Assembly: GCF_002557795.1 (NCBI RefSeq)
Contig: NZ_CP023777.1
Location: 4,225,001-4,289,000 of the forward strand
Length of the DNA: 64,000 nucleotides
Source: Chitinophaga caeni
Lineage (GTDB): Bacteria > Bacteroidota > Bacteroidia > Chitinophagales > Chitinophagaceae
Direction: 5' to 3'
Positions 54,763 to 63,877 of this stretch are shown piece by piece; the first letter of the stretch is position 1; each line of letters starts with the position of its first letter. The translations under genes and the position numbers were made by a program. The notes beneath the pieces are model-generated. The model made no database searches, was not told the DNA's origin, and saw only the letters and a list, made by a program, of their open reading frames with translations.

Positions 54763-57669
54763 TTACAAAACATCAAACGTAAACCGCTTTACAAATTCCC
54801 GGTATTTCAGGAATTCCGAGAGCGGTATGTTTTGAATTTCTTGCAAGGTTTTCGACGCTAACAAAACGTTCAAAAGATCTTGCTGGAGATCATCGAAAGA
54901 TTGATCCCGAACCGGGTAATTTTGGTTGTTCAGTTGGTTGAAATATCCAGAAAATGGCAGGCTTGATAAATTCATCTCGTTACTTGTTAAAAACTCATCT
55001 ATCGAGCGTTGCAACTTCCGGTATTGACCCAGCGGCAATGCCAGCAGGAATAAAACGACTAACAGCTCTTCCCTGGCATTCTCCCCGCTATTTAACTGCT
55101 CACCATGGGCCTTTACAATCCTGAATATATTGACAAATCTTTTTATTGCACGCGGGTTATTCCCGATGATGACCGACATTTCCTCCATCAACTCAATCTC
55201 ACCAGGAGACAATACCAATAACTCCGTTCTTTCTTCTACAATAAATTCCACTTCTTGGCCAGGTGTTCCTTGATCAGGGATATAGTTAAGTGTAATTTCA
55301 CCACCGGGGCTATTCAAGGTATCTTTATCTCCATTTGGCCCAAGGCCCTGTTGAATATTATCCCCGGCAGATTCGTCCCCGGTTTCCAAATTAGCCAAGC
55401 TCTTGATCATCTCCTTAACATCATCGCTATCCGCTTGCTTGAGATGGAAAGGAACCTGGAAGATTTTCTCCAGGTAATTGGCCGGATCTATTCGCTCAAA
55501 ACCACTTTCCACTTCGCCATCCCTTGTAAATTGCAAGGCATGTTTTTTAATCAACGCATTTTTTACCCAACGGGAATCTACACCCACCACAACTATGAAC
55601 AAGGGGAACGCCATCAGCAAGTTAACTGCCTCCAATACCTGTACAACGTTCTCTTCCGAACAACGATCCAAGTCATCTATATAAAGTATGATCCGCTCCA
55701 AACGCTTCTTAAACTTACTCCTAAATACTTCAACTTCTTTCCCTTTTAATGCATTTAACTCTTCTGCATGGCCGATAAACAGACCATTCAATATCTCGAA
55801 ATCCTTCCTGATAATAGAGATAATGCCCAGGTGCTTTTTATAATCATCGCTGTGTGATCTTTTATCGATAAAAGTATACAAGGATTCAGTAGCTAAGGCA
55901 TGCTTGATCTTAAACTCCAGGTCATTCCTCACCTGTTCCGCTTTCATGATTTGGGTATCGATATTCATCATCTCGGTACGGAATTTCTCTGCCTCCAAGG
56001 TCAATGCTTTCTCTTCCTGTTCAAATTTCTCGATGGCTGCCTGTAATTCGGTATCATATTTATTCTTTATAGACCATAACTCGGCCAGGATACCTTTCAC
56101 ATCATGGTAAGCTTTCTCAGCCCTTTTCCATAGCACACCGATCGTAGCAATAATTGATAACACCGCCTGGGGTATAACAAATTGCGTCCGCTCAATTTGA
56201 AAGCTCGCAAACTTCAATAAAAAAGGAACCCAGGCAATCAATCCCAAGATGATCAGCAGGGCAACAATGTTCCATACGACCTTCTTTCCATTGAAAAACT
56301 CCTTTAAAAACGTGTACCGCGATTTAAAAACTTCGTATGATTTTTCCGGATCCGACCAATATTCTGCCGGTACTATTTTTTCAAATTCATCAAACATCCC
56401 CTTCAAGGAAGGATTCCTATCACTTGCCTCCCTCATTTTATTCCCCACGTTGTACTTTTCATTCAATTGCTTTATTGTACTGCTCATCGAATGTACCCTG
56501 ATCTTATGAATACTGTTGATGAGTTGACGGTTTGCTTCCTTGCGCTTTCCCTTTAACTTGTTGATCTGCTCATTGATAACTTTCTTTGATTTTTCCAGGG
56601 AATTCATCTCTTCCTTGGTCATGTTCAGCTCTTTCGATAGCTGTTGCTCTACCGCACTTTTCTCAACGCCCGGGGCGGTATTATCCGAGATATACTCATT
56701 TAACCCCTCGAAGATTTTAGATACGATACTTGCCCAAAGGTTGGCATCCATATACGACCATGCATTAAAGCTCACATGTGCGATTCCTTTACAATAGGCC
56801 TCGTCATTACTATTCGTAGATAGTTCGGAGATAAATTCCTGTAACTTACGCATGAAAAAACTTTTCCCGGAACCCCACTTCCCCAACAAGGCCACCGCTA
56901 ATGGCGGTTTAAAGCTCTTGGCAGCCAGGACCCTTGCAAAGGCAGCCACATCTTGCGTAATGTTTAAATAATCAGCGCCTTTATCGGTATCGCTGAGTAG
57001 CCCGGCAATTTGATGACTTTGCACGATCACCTCTTCCGGCTCCTTTTGATCCCCGGTAGTTTTCATAGCCGATTCCGGAATCGGATCGGGCTGCGATGAT
57101 GATTCGAATGCTGAAGATGAATTTCCGGGGGCATTATTTTCATGGCCGGTGACTTGATCTTGCCCTTCCTTCGACAGCTCATGGTAAAAACTAAGACCAT
57201 CCTCGGTAGATGGTAGCGAAATCAAAAATTCCATACTGTTACCGCCATAAGCCGATATTTCATTAATCATCTCAAGTATGAGATCGTAACTCTCCCTTAA
57301 GCTCAGTTCACCCGGTCCCGTACCCACCAGGGGAATCCATATTTTCCGGTCGATGAAACTATTATAATAGCGTTTGATAGCTTGCCTGAAATTCATCCTC
57401 AAATCTTCAGCGATACTCCCGGTCCTGTAAATAACAATGAATAGAATTTCCTTCTTCCCCCCTTTAGAACTAAGAAGCGCCGTTCCACCACTTAAAGCGT
57501 CTACACTTGGCACATCCCTCGTGGAAAAACCATAAGTTTCCATGACCATCCTGTTCAGGTTACCGAGCTTTCCCCCGGGATCAATGGAAACAATTGCCAA
57601 ATCCGCTTCCTGGGGCGAGAGCCTTATATCTATACGTATAGGCGCTCCCTTTCTTTCAGCATATTCCAT
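54763..57669 (-). CDS. KAP-family membrane P-loop NTPase with a macro-like N-terminal domain
   Basis: 968 residues. About 10-165: alpha/beta domain whose order resembles a macro domain (DLAIVSIDPGGKLGNLNR; SGGTALLSSKGGKKEILFIVIYRTG; IWIPLVGTGPGELSLRES). A low-complexity linker runs about 170-215. KAP NTPase: Walker A GKWGSGKS (263-270), the KAP motif FNAWSY (301-306), Walker B ILYIDDLDRC (661-670) and 'VVVGVDSRWV'. Two membrane segments (about 464-487 and 499-514) and coiled coils (about 340-385, 540-590) interrupt the NTPase, as is typical for KAP proteins. The C-terminus contains 'GNNPRAIKRFVNIFRIV', another family hallmark. KAP members include Kidins220 and the phage-exclusion protein PifA. 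The macro assignment is my inference. Confidence 0.85.
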   Translation of the reverse strand: MEYAERKGAPIRIDIRLSPQEADLAIVSIDPGGKLGNLNRMVMETYGFSTRDVPSVDALSGGTALLSSKGGKKEILFIVIYRTGSIAEDLRMNFRQAIKRYYNSFIDRKIWIPLVGTGPGELSLRESYDLILEMINEISAYGGNSMEFLISLPSTEDGLSFYHELSKEGQDQVTGHENNAPGNSSSAFESSSQPDPIPESAMKTTGDQKEPEEVIVQSHQIAGLLSDTDKGADYLNITQDVAAFARVLAAKSFKPPLAVALLGKWGSGKSFFMRKLQEFISELSTNSNDEAYCKGIAHVSFNAWSYMDANLWASIVSKIFEGLNEYISDNTAPGVEKSAVEQQLSKELNMTKEEMNSLEKSKKVINEQINKLKGKRKEANRQLINSIHKIRVHSMSSTIKQLNEKYNVGNKMREASDRNPSLKGMFDEFEKIVPAEYWSDPEKSYEVFKSRYTFLKEFFNGKKVVWNIVALLIILGLIAWVPFLLKFASFQIERTQFVIPQAVLSIIATIGVLWKRAEKAYHDVKGILAELWSIKNKYDTELQAAIEKFEQEEKALTLEAEKFRTEMMNIDTQIMKAEQVRNDLEFKIKHALATESLYTFIDKRSHSDDYKKHLGIISIIRKDFEILNGLFIGHAEELNALKGKEVEVFRSKFKKRLERIILYIDDLDRCSEENVVQVLEAVNLLMAFPLFIVVVGVDSRWVKNALIKKHALQFTRDGEVESGFERIDPANYLEKIFQVPFHLKQADSDDVKEMIKSLANLETGDESAGDNIQQGLGPNGDKDTLNSPGGEITLNYIPDQGTPGQEVEFIVEERTELLVLSPGEIELMEEMSVIIGNNPRAIKRFVNIFRIVKAHGEQLNSGENAREELLVVLFLLALPLGQYRKLQRSIDEFLTSNEMNLSSLPFSGYFNQLNNQNYPVRDQSFDDLQQDLLNVLLASKTLQEIQNIPLSEFLKYREFVKRFTFDVL

Positions 57670-57916
57670 AGTAATAGCTTATTAAAAGATTATTGTGCGA
57701 TGAATCTATCGTACCTGGAAGTATCATGTATCAAACTACATGCAGATTAGCCTTTGGGATTAACTAATATACTTCGGGTAATTACCTTGCTCATGAAATC
57801 TAGTTACGATACTAATTTATGATATTTTTCCTTACCATCACCAGGAAATACCCCCCGGTTGCCGGAAAAAACAATCTTTTGAGAGAATAGTATTAACATA
57901 AAAATTTCAGACTTTT

Positions 57917-57924
57917 TATATTTG
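57917..57924 (+). promoter_or_regulatory. Candidate -7 box of the carboxylesterase gene
   Basis: TATATTTG fits TAnnTTTG about 87 nt before the ATG at 58011. No TTG at the -33 spacing was found. The rest of the 57670-58010 gap, between the divergent KAP and esterase genes, shows no other structure. Confidence 0.35.
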
Positions 57925-58010
57925 AATGCTATAGGAAATATATACAGTAAAATTCCAAGCTGTTCCACGATCAAACAAACCCTTTCTTTCATTACAAAAC
58001 TTCAAACAAG

Positions 58011-59672
58011 ATGCATTCTTCCAGGAGAAATTTTATAAAACGAATAGGCCAAAGCTCTGTCTTATTAGGCGCCGGCACTGTAATTCCGGGCTGTAGCTTA
58101 GTTAAACAAGAAAATAAGGATGAGGTTCAAAATACGCTGCCGGACGAACCGGTTCTTCAAATCGGGGAAGATATCGCCGTAGTTCAAACGGATAAAGGCA
58201 AGGTAAAAGGCTTTATCATGCGCGGCATTGAAACCTATCTCGGGATTCCGTACGCGGCCGATGCTTCCGGCAAAAACAGGTTCTTACCGCCGCAAGAACA
58301 CGAGGCATGGGAGGGCATCCGCCCCTCTGTGTTCTATGGTAATTCCGCTCCGCAAAATATCTATAGCAGGGCAGCTACTTCTTACGGCGCTTTTATCGAT
58401 CATTGGAATTACGATGAAATCAGCGAAGATTGCCTCAGCCTAAATATCTGGACGAAAGCGGCAAAAAGCGGCAGGAATAAACCCGTTTTACTTTGGCTGC
58501 ATGGCGGCGGGTATTCGCAAGGAAACGGCATCGAGCAAGACGGTTACCACGGTGAAAATTTTACCCGCTACGGCGATGTCGTGTTCTGCTCCCTCAACCA
58601 CAGGCTCGGTGCCATCGGTTTTTCAGATTTTTCTGCCGTCGATGAGAAGTTTAAAGATTCCGGAAATGTAGGCATGCTCGACATCCTGGCTGCTTTACAA
58701 TGGATTCAAAAGAATATCGCCAACTTCGGCGGCGATCCTAATAATGTTACCATTATGGGGCAATCCGGCGGCGGCGCCAAAGTATGTACGCTTGCCTCCA
58801 TGCCCGCTGCCAAGGGACTGATTCACAAGGGAGTGGCGCTCAGCGGTTCCGCAACCCATGCCATACCGAAGGAGTACGCCCGGCAATTAGGTCTATACAT
58901 TCTTAAAGAGGCAGGGCTGCAAGCATCCGGCATGTCTACACTGCAAGAGATGCCATGGGATGAATACCTCGCACTATCGAAACGTGCAGCGGAAAAATTG
59001 CAGCGCGACAAACCCGAATTCGGTTTCCGCCGCGGGAGCTTCGGCCCCGTTGCTGATGGGCACAACCTGCCCGCGGAAGGTTATTTTAGCAGTCCCCAAC
59101 CCGATATCCCGGTTTTATTTTGCAGCACCTTCCATGAATGGTCGCCCAGCCGCACCGAACCTTCCCTGGAGAATATCACGAAAGAAGGCGTCATCGAAAA
59201 ACTGCATCCGAACTACGGCGATGCATCCACTAAAATTTACGAGGGATACGATGCGGCATTCCCCGGTTTGAAACCCATCGAACTTTGGGCCATGATCGTT
59301 TCCAACAGGAAAGCGGTTGTCGAAGCAGCCAACCTGAAAAAGAAACAAGGCAGCCCCGTATACATGGCGTGGTTCGGTTGGTGCCCGCCCTTATTCGATG
59401 GCCGTATGCGCGCCTTTCATTGCCTCGACATCAGTTTCTGGCTTTTAAACACGGACCTGATGATCACCCATTCCGGTGGCGGCGCAAAACCCAGGGCGCT
59501 ATCCAACAAAATGGCCGAAGCATTATTGCAATTCATGAAAACGGGGAATCCCGCTTGCAAATCCCTGCCGGACTGGCCCGAATACACGGCGGACAAAGGC
59601 TCGCTAATGATTTTAAATGATACCTGCAAAGTTGCAGATGATCCGGATCGCAAAGCAAGGCTAATGTTATAA
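58011..59672 (+). CDS. Type-B carboxylesterase, Tat lipoprotein
   Basis: 553 residues. N-terminus MHSSRRNFIKRIGQSSVLLGAGTVIPGC combines a twin-arginine motif (RR 5-6) with a lipobox (Cys28), so a folded lipoprotein is expected. Type-B carboxylesterase features: 'GKVKGFIMRGIETYLGIPYA', 'EDCLSLNIWT', oxyanion HGGG (164-167), nucleophile GQSGGG (Ser252) and 'FHCLDISFWLLNTD', where the His-containing segment of the family (usually GAxHxxE) is replaced. It should hydrolyse carboxylic esters in the periplasm. It stands alone, before the repeat array. Confidence 0.88.
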   Translation: MHSSRRNFIKRIGQSSVLLGAGTVIPGCSLVKQENKDEVQNTLPDEPVLQIGEDIAVVQTDKGKVKGFIMRGIETYLGIPYAADASGKNRFLPPQEHEAWEGIRPSVFYGNSAPQNIYSRAATSYGAFIDHWNYDEISEDCLSLNIWTKAAKSGRNKPVLLWLHGGGYSQGNGIEQDGYHGENFTRYGDVVFCSLNHRLGAIGFSDFSAVDEKFKDSGNVGMLDILAALQWIQKNIANFGGDPNNVTIMGQSGGGAKVCTLASMPAAKGLIHKGVALSGSATHAIPKEYARQLGLYILKEAGLQASGMSTLQEMPWDEYLALSKRAAEKLQRDKPEFGFRRGSFGPVADGHNLPAEGYFSSPQPDIPVLFCSTFHEWSPSRTEPSLENITKEGVIEKLHPNYGDASTKIYEGYDAAFPGLKPIELWAMIVSNRKAVVEAANLKKKQGSPVYMAWFGWCPPLFDGRMRAFHCLDISFWLLNTDLMITHSGGGAKPRALSNKMAEALLQFMKTGNPACKSLPDWPEYTADKGSLMILNDTCKVADDPDRKARLML

Positions 59673-59780
59673 ACTCTAACAACATTTACATAAACCTTTA
59701 CCGCCACCAATGTTAGAAGTTCACAGGTAATTAAATGAAATACCGGGGTTGCGACCTTCTGTTACTACTCAAAACCCCTC

Positions 59781-59961
59781 GCTATCCAAGCTCGGACTGC
59801 CATGTGGAATAACGTTCTACTGGCAGGGTATCTTGTACGGCAGCACAAAGGATTCCACAATTTTTTGGATATGGGCTAAGTAGTAAGTACCATTTCGTTT
59901 CAGGCACTTTCGTATCTGTCCTGAACTGTGCGTGGGTCCGAGCTTGGAAGCTCGAACCAGC
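59781..59961 (+). repeat. Palindromic-end element, array copy 1 (left end shortened)
   Basis: Same family as 33886-34075, array subfamily (GTATCTTGTACGGCAGCAC and GATTCCACAATTTTTTGG inside). The left end lacks about 9 nt of the palindrome (GCTATCCAAGCTCGG), while the right end is intact. Its 3' spacer (59962-59983, continued at 61247-61284) is split by the IS3 element. Confidence 0.85.
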
Positions 59962-60041
59962 AGTTTTTTTTGGGGCATTGGGCTGGAACTGCTACCTTTG
60001 AGTGGACATATAGTTAAGCTCTTTCCTTAACTTTGAATACA

Positions 60042-60359
60042 ATGAGTAAAAAAGAAAGAAGGAGTTATGATAAATCCTTCAAACTGATGGCAGTAGAATT
60101 GCGCAGAAGTGGCAAGCCAGCCGTAACTGTTGCAAAAGAATTGGGTATAGCTGCGGAAATGCTTCGTCGCTGGACCAGGGAGTTCAGTGTACATGACACC
60201 CGTAGTTTTCCTGGCAATGGAAAACAGGATCTGACACCGGAGCAAAAGGAAATCCAGGCCCTGAAGAAAGCACTCCAGGAAGCAGAATTGGAAAATCGGA
60301 TACTAAAAAAGGCAGTGAGCATTTTCTCCAGGGAAGACAACAAATATTCAGGTTCATAA
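60042..60359 (+). CDS. IS3-family transposase OrfA
   Basis: 105 residues from the ATG at 60042; a TTG at 60033 would add three. Helix-turn-helix of the HTH_Tnp_1 type ([47 protein letters not shown]) binds the IS ends, and a leucine-zipper-like helix follows ([32 protein letters not shown]). It ends with GS* 33 nt before the orfB ATG, and a frameshift site lies inside its 3' end. Alone it usually acts as a DNA-binding regulator of transposition. Confidence 0.93.
   Translation: MSKKERRSYDKSFKLMAVELRRSGKPAVTVAKELGIAAEMLRRWTREFSVHDTRSFPGNGKQDLTPEQKEIQALKKALQEAELENRILKKAVSIFSREDNKYSGS
60305..60311 (+). other. Programmed -1 frameshift site A AAA AAG
   Basis: AAAAAAG lies in the zero frame as A-AAA-AAG (codons CTA AAA AAG of orfA). 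A -1 slip leads into a frame that is open from 60311 through the orfB ATG at 60392 to the stop at 61216; 60311 and 60392 are in the same frame. This produces the OrfAB transposase, as in other IS3-family elements. Confidence 0.85.
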
Positions 60360-60391
60360 AGGACCATCAGGCAGAATTTGATGTCGAGAAG

Positions 60392-61216
60392 ATGTGCAAG
60401 GTGTTCAAAGTAAGCCGTAGTGGCTATTATGCCTGGTCAATAAGAAAACCATCAAAACTTTCCCTGTACAGGCAAGTGCTTTGCAAGGGAGTTGAAGATA
60501 TCTACCACAAAAGCAAAGGCAGATACGGCAGCCCTAAAATAGTTGCCGAACTTAGGTCTATGGGACTGCATGCCTCCAGGCCCAGGGTGGCCAGGATCAT
60601 GAAGGACAAAGGGTTTCGCAGTATTATTACAGGCAAGTTCAAAGTATGCACGACAGATTCTAACCATAAACTGGAAGTGTCGGCCAATATCCTCAATAGA
60701 GAATTTACTGCCAGGGCACCATCAGAGAAATGGGTTTCTGATCTGACTTACATCCGGACAAAAAACGGATGGCTTTACTTAACAGCCATCATGGACCTGT
60801 TTGACAGAAGGATTGTTGGATGGTCCATGAGTACAGGTATGACAACCAGGGAGACTACTGTTGCTGCCTGGAATATGGCGATTAGAAATAGATCCGTGGC
60901 ACCCAATATGGTTTTTCACTCAGACAGAGGTGTACAGTATGCCAGTGAGGAGTTCAGAGATCTGCTAAAAGGCAACTCTGTACAACAGAGTATGAGTAGA
61001 AAGGGCAACTGCTGGGATAATGCTGTAATGGAGAACTTCTTCAAGATACTTAAATCAGAAACCGGCCACCATACTGTATATGATTCAGTAGAAGTCGCAA
61101 AAAAAGAGCTGTTTGAGTTCATCGAAATATGGTATAACAGGCAGCGAAGGCATTCAATATTAGGGTATTTGCCACCCGAAGAATTTAGTAAATCTATTCT
61201 AAAAAAAGCAGCTTAA
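60392..61216 (+). CDS. IS3-family transposase OrfB (DDE integrase domain)
   Basis: 274 residues from the ATG at 60392; through the frameshift the reading frame extends back to 60311 (segment [23 protein letters not shown]). HTH_21-like start '[15 protein letters not shown]', then an rve integrase core with the catalytic triad D117 ([10 protein letters not shown]), D178 (HSDRG) and E214 (DNAVMENFF). The second and third residues are 35 apart, the DD(35)E signature. All three residues are present, so the element may be active. It ends inside the right inverted repeat. Confidence 0.95.
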   Translation: MCKVFKVSRSGYYAWSIRKPSKLSLYRQVLCKGVEDIYHKSKGRYGSPKIVAELRSMGLHASRPRVARIMKDKGFRSIITGKFKVCTTDSNHKLEVSANILNREFTARAPSEKWVSDLTYIRTKNGWLYLTAIMDLFDRRIVGWSMSTGMTTRETTVAAWNMAIRNRSVAPNMVFHSDRGVQYASEEFRDLLKGNSVQQSMSRKGNCWDNAVMENFFKILKSETGHHTVYDSVEVAKKELFEFIEIWYNRQRRHSILGYLPPEEFSKSILKKAA

Positions 61217-61284
61217 TAAGTTGTCCATTTTTTTGTTGCAAATCCAGGCTTTTAAAATTTATATTGAAATGACCGGAAACCCTC

Positions 61285-61474
61285 GCTAGTTCGAGCTTCC
61301 AAGCTCGGACTCCCATGTGGAATAACGTTCTACTGTCAGGGTATCTTGTACGGCAGCACAAAGGATTCCACAATTTTTTGGATATGGGCTAAGTAGTAAG
61401 TACCATTTCGTTTCAGGCACTTTCGTATCTGTCCTGAACTGTGCGTGGGTCCGAGCTTGGAAGCTCGAACCAGC
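61285..61474 (+). repeat. Palindromic-end element, array copy 2
   Basis: Full 190-bp unit with intact 26-bp inverted ends. It can fold into nested hairpins: each end palindrome, GTGGAAT pairing with ATTCCAC inside, and TTCAGG with CCTGAA near the right end. It is followed by a 57-58-nt spacer beginning AGTTTTTTTTGGGC and containing TTTTAAAATTTAT. Confidence 0.9.
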
Positions 61475-61531
61475 AGTTTTTTTTGGGCATTGGGCTTTTA
61501 AAATTTATCCTGGAAATATGCTGAATCCCGC

Positions 61532-61721
61532 GCTAGTTCGAGCTTCCAGGCTCGGACTTCCATGTGAAATAACGTTCAACTGGCAGGGTATCTTGTACGG
61601 CAGCACAAAGGATTCCACAATTTTTTGGATATGGGCTAAGTAGTAAGTACCATTTCGTTTCAGGCACTTTCGTATCTGTCCTGAACTGTGCGTGGGTCCG
61701 AGCTTGGAAGCTCGAACCAGC
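61532..61721 (+). repeat. Palindromic-end element, array copy 3
   Basis: 190 bp; starts 247 bp after copy 2. One change in the left palindrome (CTTCCAGGCTCG) and CATGTGAAATAA instead of CATGTGGAATAA; the right end is intact. Spacer as in copy 2. Confidence 0.9.
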
Positions 61722-61779
61722 AGTTTTTTTTGGGGTATTGGGCTTTTAAAATTTATCTTGGAAATATGCTGGATCCCGC

Positions 61780-61969
61780 GCTAGTTCGAACTTCCAAGCT
61801 CGGACTGCCATGTGAAATAACGTTCAACTGGCAGGGTATCTTGTACGGCAGCACAAAGGATTCCACAATTTTTTGGATATGGGGTAAGTAGAAAGTGCCA
61901 TTTCGTTTCCGGCACTTTCGTATCTGTCCTGAACTGTGCGTGGGTCCGAGCTTGGAAGCTCGAACCAGC
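61780..61969 (+). repeat. Palindromic-end element, array copy 4
   Basis: 190 bp; starts 248 bp after copy 3. Nearly identical to it, with small changes (TCGAACTTCC in the left end, GTAGAAAGTGCC inside). Spacer as in copies 2 and 3. Confidence 0.9.
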
Positions 61970-62027
61970 AGTTTTTTTTGGGGCATTGGGCTTTTAAAAT
62001 TTATCTTGGAAATATGCTGGATCCCGC

Positions 62028-62101
62028 GCTAGTTCGAGCTTCCAAGCTGGGACTGCCTTTTGGAAAAGCGTTCAACTGGTAGCACATAGTGTACGGCAGC
62101 A
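62028..62101 (+). repeat. Palindromic-end element, array copy 5 (3'-truncated)
   Basis: Starts 248 bp after copy 4, matches with several changes up to GTACGGCAGCA (62091-62101) and then diverges; the right half is missing. The remaining sequence 62102-62220 shows only the array-edge motif GGGTTGCGA (62156-62164), also present at 59746-59754. Confidence 0.75.
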
Positions 62102-62220
62102 TTAATAATCCATCAAATGGCCGTTTATGCTGCAAGGCGTACGTAAAATGAACCTGGGTTGCGATCAAGTGTTACCCGGAAGCTCCAACATGCTAGAGTT
62201 TTCTAACTATTCTAAATAAA

Positions 62221-62454
62221 ATGGAAAGCCCCTATCACGAAAACCCAGGTTCCGAACAGCAATACACTACCACCCCTAACCAGATTCATGTTACGGTACA
62301 CAACAATCATTACAATATCAACTATTTTTTAACCGGCTTCAAATCTTCATTCAGCCGCCGTTGTGTCACTCCCTGCATCGCCCTCAACACTATTCAGCCT
62401 ATTCTTGTTCTATCAAGAAAGTACCTACCGATCCCGGCGCCAACCGCAAATTAG
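62221..62454 (+). pseudogene. Doubtful small ORF, possible remnant
   Basis: A 77-codon frame starting MESPYHENPGSEQQYTTTPN, with a plausible first half (N-rich, 'VHNNHYNINYF'), then a basic, non-protein-like second half that overlaps the 3' end of the GH30 gene by 56 nt. It may be the 5' remnant of a truncated gene beside the repeat array, or chance. I do not recognise it. Confidence 0.2.
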
Positions 62455-63877
62455 CATACATGCCATGGTATTGAATACTGAAAGCATGTTTATTCCAAGT
62501 ATCATTCGCCACAACTAATACTACTTTTCCATCCGGCCTCCTGAAAGCTACATTCGGCAATACATCCGTATTATGAATAATCGTGGCGCGACGGATCCCT
62601 GCTTGTTCCTCGTCTTCCGTTAAAGTGAGGGTAGGATCCCCGGTATTAGTGGAAGCAATCCTCCAAGAACCGCTAGGAACAAAGGTAGAAACATGCGCAA
62701 TCGTATAGTAAGCCACGTTCTTTTGCACCTTGTCACCCTCTATCGACAATGCACCTTGGCAAATTCCGCAACCGCCGTTATCCGTATGCGGATCATTGTT
62801 AAAATCGGCCGCTAAGTTCCATAGTATCAAATTCTTGCTCCAATTTCTCCCCGCACCGATGACCAATCTTTTTACTGGAGATACGATGTCTAGCGGAGCA
62901 TCAGCCCCTCCCCTTTCAATCACCATTTGTTCCGTAAAATAAATGTTCTTATCAGGACGTGCCATATGCATAATACTCATCGCGCCCATATCGCCACCGT
63001 AATTATGAAACCCCGATCCATCAACATATTGAGCCAACTTAGGATCGTTGAGCAAAGCAAGCGGGTAATCGATCCTGTCCAGGTTATGATCGAACAATAT
63101 GATCTTCGACTTGATATTCGCTTGAGCAAACGCGGGCCCCAAGTGATCCCTAATAAACTCTAATTGCTCCTTGTATTTCCATTGCATACTGGGCGTATTC
63201 CGAGAATTTAAAGGTTCGTTTTGCACGGTAACAGCGCCAATATCAATTCCATGCTGTTGCATGGCTTGAATATACTTCACGAAATACTGCGCGTACACGC
63301 CGTAATATTCCTTTTTTAATGCGCCTCCCCTAACATTTCCGTTCGTCTTCATCCAGGCCGGCGCCGACCAAGGTGAAGCCATGATTTTAATACCCGGCTG
63401 AATAGACAAGATCTCCTTCATGATAGGGATGACATCTTTCAAGTCTTGAGATAAACTGAAATGCTTTAATTCAACATCCGTTTCCCCGTCCTTCAAATCA
63501 TCGTATGAGAACACGAAACTGTTAAGATCCGATGCCCCGATCGTCAACCTTAAATAACTGACATTATTAGTGTCAAAAATTTCTTTCAATAGCTTTTTAC
63601 GTGCAGGCGCACTCATGCGGATTAAATGCTCGGCAGATCCCCCGGTAAGTGCATAACCGAATCCGTCCATCTGCTGAAATGCTTGGCCGTCATCAATAAC
63701 GATAGGCATTTCACGCGCTCTAAGCGTATTGGATAAGAACAAGTCTCCATCTTGTTGTTGCAATAACTTTGTTCTATCGGCAGAGGTTACCCAGGCGCTT
63801 ACTTTAATCTGCTGTTCTTGGGAAAATACCCGGATTGAAAACAGAACTGCCATCAGCAGCAAAATAGATCTTTTCAT
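62399..63877 (-). CDS. GH30-family glycoside hydrolase
   Basis: 492 residues with a signal peptide (MKRSILLLMAVLFSIRVFS). GH30 features: 'QQMDGFGYALTGGSA', 'YLRLTIGASDLNSFVFSYDD', 'IKIMASPWSAPAWMKTNG', acid/base Glu221 in TVQNEPLN and nucleophile Glu316 in NIYFTEQ, then a C-terminal beta domain ('GSWRIASTN' to 'LRLAPGSVGTFLIEQE'). This subgroup contains beta-glucosylceramidases and endo-beta-1,6-glucanases; I cannot choose between them. It is exported, probably to the periplasm or surface. No SusCD pair is adjacent within the window; its upstream region (63878-64000) reaches the window edge and shows no clear -7 box. Confidence 0.93.
   Translation of the reverse strand: MKRSILLLMAVLFSIRVFSQEQQIKVSAWVTSADRTKLLQQQDGDLFLSNTLRAREMPIVIDDGQAFQQMDGFGYALTGGSAEHLIRMSAPARKKLLKEIFDTNNVSYLRLTIGASDLNSFVFSYDDLKDGETDVELKHFSLSQDLKDVIPIMKEILSIQPGIKIMASPWSAPAWMKTNGNVRGGALKKEYYGVYAQYFVKYIQAMQQHGIDIGAVTVQNEPLNSRNTPSMQWKYKEQLEFIRDHLGPAFAQANIKSKIILFDHNLDRIDYPLALLNDPKLAQYVDGSGFHNYGGDMGAMSIMHMARPDKNIYFTEQMVIERGGADAPLDIVSPVKRLVIGAGRNWSKNLILWNLAADFNNDPHTDNGGCGICQGALSIEGDKVQKNVAYYTIAHVSTFVPSGSWRIASTNTGDPTLTLTEDEEQAGIRRATIIHNTDVLPNVAFRRPDGKVVLVVANDTWNKHAFSIQYHGMYANLRLAPGSVGTFLIEQE

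Larger units (their letters stand above)
59984..61246 (+). mobile_element. IS3-family insertion sequence, complete
   Basis: 1263 bp with 37-bp imperfect terminal inverted repeats (24 of 37 positions match by my alignment; both begin TGGA and share TGGACA and TTAAGCT): left 59984-60020, right 61210-61246. It encodes orfA and orfB joined by a -1 frameshift. The 3 bp GGC flanks both ends (59981-59983 and 61247-61249), the short target duplication expected for IS3. Removing the element plus one GGC restores the same spacer sequence as in the neighbouring array units. Confidence 0.92.

Noticed and set aside
61688..61891. 67-codon ORF across array copies 3 and 4
   Set aside because: It runs through palindromes and spacer, does not keep frame in the other copies and has no protein-like composition; a chance product of the repeat.
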